Assembly: GCA_012031475.1 (NCBI GenBank)
Contig: JAAUTJ010000031.1
Span: 1-16,208 of the forward strand
Direction: 5' to 3'
DNA from: Leptolyngbyaceae cyanobacterium SM1_3_5
Lineage (GTDB): Bacteria > Cyanobacteriota > Cyanobacteriia > Elainellales > Elainellaceae
DNA length: 16,208 bases
Of this stretch, positions 14,878 to 16,208 are shown one piece after another. Position 1 is the first letter of the stretch. Each line of letters opens with the position of its first letter. A model generated the notes under the pieces. That model was not told where the DNA came from, ran no database searches, and worked only from the letters and a program-made list of their open reading frames with translations. The translations under genes were made by a program, and so were the position numbers.

Positions 14878-15169
14878 GCAGCCGTCGTGGAGGTAGTGAA
14901 ATTGAAAAGATGGTACTAGTTAGTATATCTCTCCCCTGCTTGCTTCACCCGTGCCTTGCAGGAAAATCCATCGTTTAATGAGCTTGGCAAGGCGATCGCT
15001 GTGCAAAGGGTGAAAGATTACCGTAAAGTTAGGGTTTCCTAGAACAAATGCAGCGGGCAACAAAGTTTCGATCGCGGCGGCACAGTGGCGATCGCCCCGC
15101 TGTCTTCACTGCTTGTTCCCTAAATCGTTCCCTGCAAGGCTGACTCTTTGCACGCTGACTCTCTGCACT
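14878..15169. other. Divergent intergenic region, GNAT / ACT-domain gene
   Basis: No gene seen. On the minus strand TATACT at 14922-14927 is a candidate -10 for the GNAT gene, without a clear -35. HIP1-containing sequence and a 15-bp near-perfect tandem repeat at 15139-15168 lie before the ACT-domain gene. Confidence 0.35.
15139..15168. repeat. 15-bp tandem repeat before the ACT-domain gene
   Basis: GCTGACTCTTTGCAC at 15139-15153 is followed directly by GCTGACTCTCTGCAC at 15154-15168, with one mismatch. It ends one base before the ATG at 15170 and occupies the place where a ribosome binding site would be. No Shine-Dalgarno-like sequence is visible in it. Confidence 0.8.
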
Positions 15170-15895
15170 ATGGCTCCGGGTCTCAAGTCCACTACTCTCG
15201 AACTGCTCAAGCGCTTCAACCGGGCGTTTCCACAGTTTTATGAGCAATTTGTCAGCAGCGAAATTCAGCTTCAAAATTTGCGGCTGGCCTACCAGCTTTA
15301 CAAAACCAAACAGGCCGTCATCGAACTCAAGCCTGAAGGCAGCAAAAGCGCTCTGCATTTTGCCTACCGCAACCAGTCGTTTTTGCTCAGCGACATTTTC
15401 GGCGTCCTCGCCGCCTTTGGCCTGACGATTCACAGCCTCAGCTTGTACGGCCAAATTGAACCGCCGATGCTCGTGTTTATCAAGCTGGTCGTGTCACGAG
15501 GCGGCAAAGCCCTGACGGACAAAACGGCGGAAAACGTTTGCCGAGCGGTGCGTGAAGCTTTGGCGGGACGGTTTGAAGTCGAGGAAATGCTGACCGTTGA
15601 GTTTAATCTGGATGCCGGACTGGAACAGGTCGAAACGGAATTTTATGTCGATCCAGTTTTTCACCTGCCCGCTCTGCTGATTGAGGCGGACAACCAGCCC
15701 GGACTGTTCTATAAAGTCATGTACGCAATCTGGCAGGAAGATTTGCTGGTTGTGAATGCAAACTTGCTGGTGTGGCGCGGTCGAACCCGCCTGATTTTGT
15801 ATTTGTTAGGTCCGAACGAAAGTTTGATTCCCGAATATCTTGGTCAGAAAATTGCCGAAGGGGTGCGGCAGCGCTTGCTGGGACGGCGATTTTGA
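15170..15895 (+). CDS. Tandem ACT-domain protein
   Basis: 241-residue soluble protein. The N-terminal helical part, STTLELLKRFNRAFPQFYEQ, precedes an ACT-like domain at about residues 70-112 (FLLSDIFGVLAAFGLTIHSL then LYGQIEPPMLVFIKLVVS). A second ACT domain begins at about 178 (LPALLIEADNQPGLFYKVMY then AIWQEDLLVVNANLL). The D-x-P-G-L-F-Y-K-V pattern in the second is the classic ligand-binding turn of ACT domains, as in GlnD and ACR proteins. No catalytic domain is attached, so a small-molecule (amino acid) sensing or regulatory role is likely; the ligand and target are unknown. The ATG at 15170 is preferred to an upstream in-frame TTG at 15113, because the intervening codons are the tandem repeat (LTLCT twice). 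It is convergent with the desaturase gene. Confidence 0.8.
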   Translation: MAPGLKSTTLELLKRFNRAFPQFYEQFVSSEIQLQNLRLAYQLYKTKQAVIELKPEGSKSALHFAYRNQSFLLSDIFGVLAAFGLTIHSLSLYGQIEPPMLVFIKLVVSRGGKALTDKTAENVCRAVREALAGRFEVEEMLTVEFNLDAGLEQVETEFYVDPVFHLPALLIEADNQPGLFYKVMYAIWQEDLLVVNANLLVWRGRTRLILYLLGPNESLIPEYLGQKIAEGVRQRLLGRRF

Positions 15896-15905
15896 TTGTT
15901 CTACT

Positions 15906-15932
15906 AAAAAAGCCTGCTCGATCGAACAGCTT
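15906..15932 (-). terminator. Intrinsic terminator of the desaturase gene
   Basis: On the minus strand AAGCTG, a loop around TTCGATCGAG, and CAGGCTT with one bulged G, run straight into six Ts. It lies about 30 bases past the desaturase stop at 15965 and in the gap to the opposing ACT-domain gene. Confidence 0.5.
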
Positions 15933-15964
15933 AGTGTGAATTGAAAACCGCGATTTTCTGATAC

Positions 15965-16208
15965 TTACTCGCCTGCGGAATTGCTGACCAGCTTGACTTT
16001 TCGCGCCAGTCCGATCGCCTGCAAAAACTGAATGGTTATCCAGGTCATATCAAATTCCCACCACTTCATGCCGTGACGAGCCGAGTATTGAAACGCATGG
16101 TGATTGTTGTGCCAGCCTTCGCCATACGCCAAGATAGCTGCCCACCAAAGGTTGCGAGAGTTGTCGTCAGAGTCAAAGTTGCGGTAGCCCACATGTGGGT
16201 CGTGAGTT
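15965..16208 (-). CDS. desC: Delta-9 fatty acid desaturase, C-terminal part (runs off the window; 1-base deletion near the edge)
   Basis: C-terminal 75 or so residues of a membrane stearoyl/acyl-lipid delta-9 desaturase, which puts the first double bond into membrane fatty acids. Visible are GYRNFDSDDNSRNLWWAAIL, then AYGEGWHNNHHAF with the third histidine box (HNNHH) that ligates the di-iron centre, and KWWEFDMTWITIQFLQAIGL. These match cyanobacterial DesC closely. The rest lies beyond base 16208. The motif THMWGYRNF is split: THMW reads in one frame and GYRNF in the next, so one G is probably missing at 16188-16190. The stop is at 15965-15967, followed by a likely terminator. Confidence 0.85.
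   Translation of the reverse strand, partial: THDPHVGYRNFDSDDNSRNLWWAAILAYGEGWHNNHHAFQYSARHGMKWWEFDMTWITIQFLQAIGLARKVKLVSNSAGE

Overview
The window is ordinary chromosomal DNA from a cyanobacterium. The highly iterated palindrome GCGATCGC (HIP1) recurs through almost all of it (for example 786-793, 1507-1514, 6601-6608). The gene set is also cyanobacterial: ftsQ-ftsZ, a TerB/Mo-nitrogenase C-terminal-domain protein, a Ycf52/NSI-type acetyltransferase, a two-ACT-domain protein and a delta-9 desaturase. Genus cannot be fixed from this stretch. I see no prophage, CRISPR array, transposase, tRNA or rRNA.

Layout. 1-2042 (minus): a 93-residue conserved hypothetical and a NurA-type nuclease that carries an in-frame heptamer-repeat insertion. 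2131-3212 (plus): a family-4-type glycosyltransferase. 3284-4837 (minus): an AT-rich, HIP1-poor polytopic membrane protein that looks foreign. 4969-5337 (minus): a four-helix DMT/SMR-like transporter. 5434-6105 (plus): TerB + Mo-nitro_C protein. 6119-6529 (minus): small helical hypothetical. 6687-7750 (plus): two-TM potassium channel with an RCK domain, its stop overlapping that of a secreted 12-TPR protein (7738-9129, minus). 9210-9746 (minus): gamma-glutamylcyclotransferase-like protein with its own promoter. 12551-9831 (minus): small membrane protein, ftsQ, ftsZ, the division cluster, with a promoter-bearing leader before ftsZ. 12944-14288 (plus): omega-amino acid:pyruvate-type aminotransferase, convergent with a GNAT acetyltransferase (14362-14877, minus). 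15170-15895 (plus): ACT-ACT protein. 15965 to the end (minus): C-terminus of a delta-9 fatty acid desaturase.

The most important point for any user is that seven genes, including the normally essential ftsZ, are broken by about ten single-base indels, most in or beside short base runs. In every case conserved protein sequence resumes in the next frame. I read these as sequence or assembly errors rather than real decay, and I give full-length spans for these genes. The other notable structures are a 28-bp perfect palindrome present twice (once supplying an aminotransferase stop codon), heptamer repeats in nurA and in the channel leader, a 14-bp-stem hairpin between two convergent genes, and an exact 16-bp tandem duplication in the ftsZ leader. 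I found no clear new multi-gene system.
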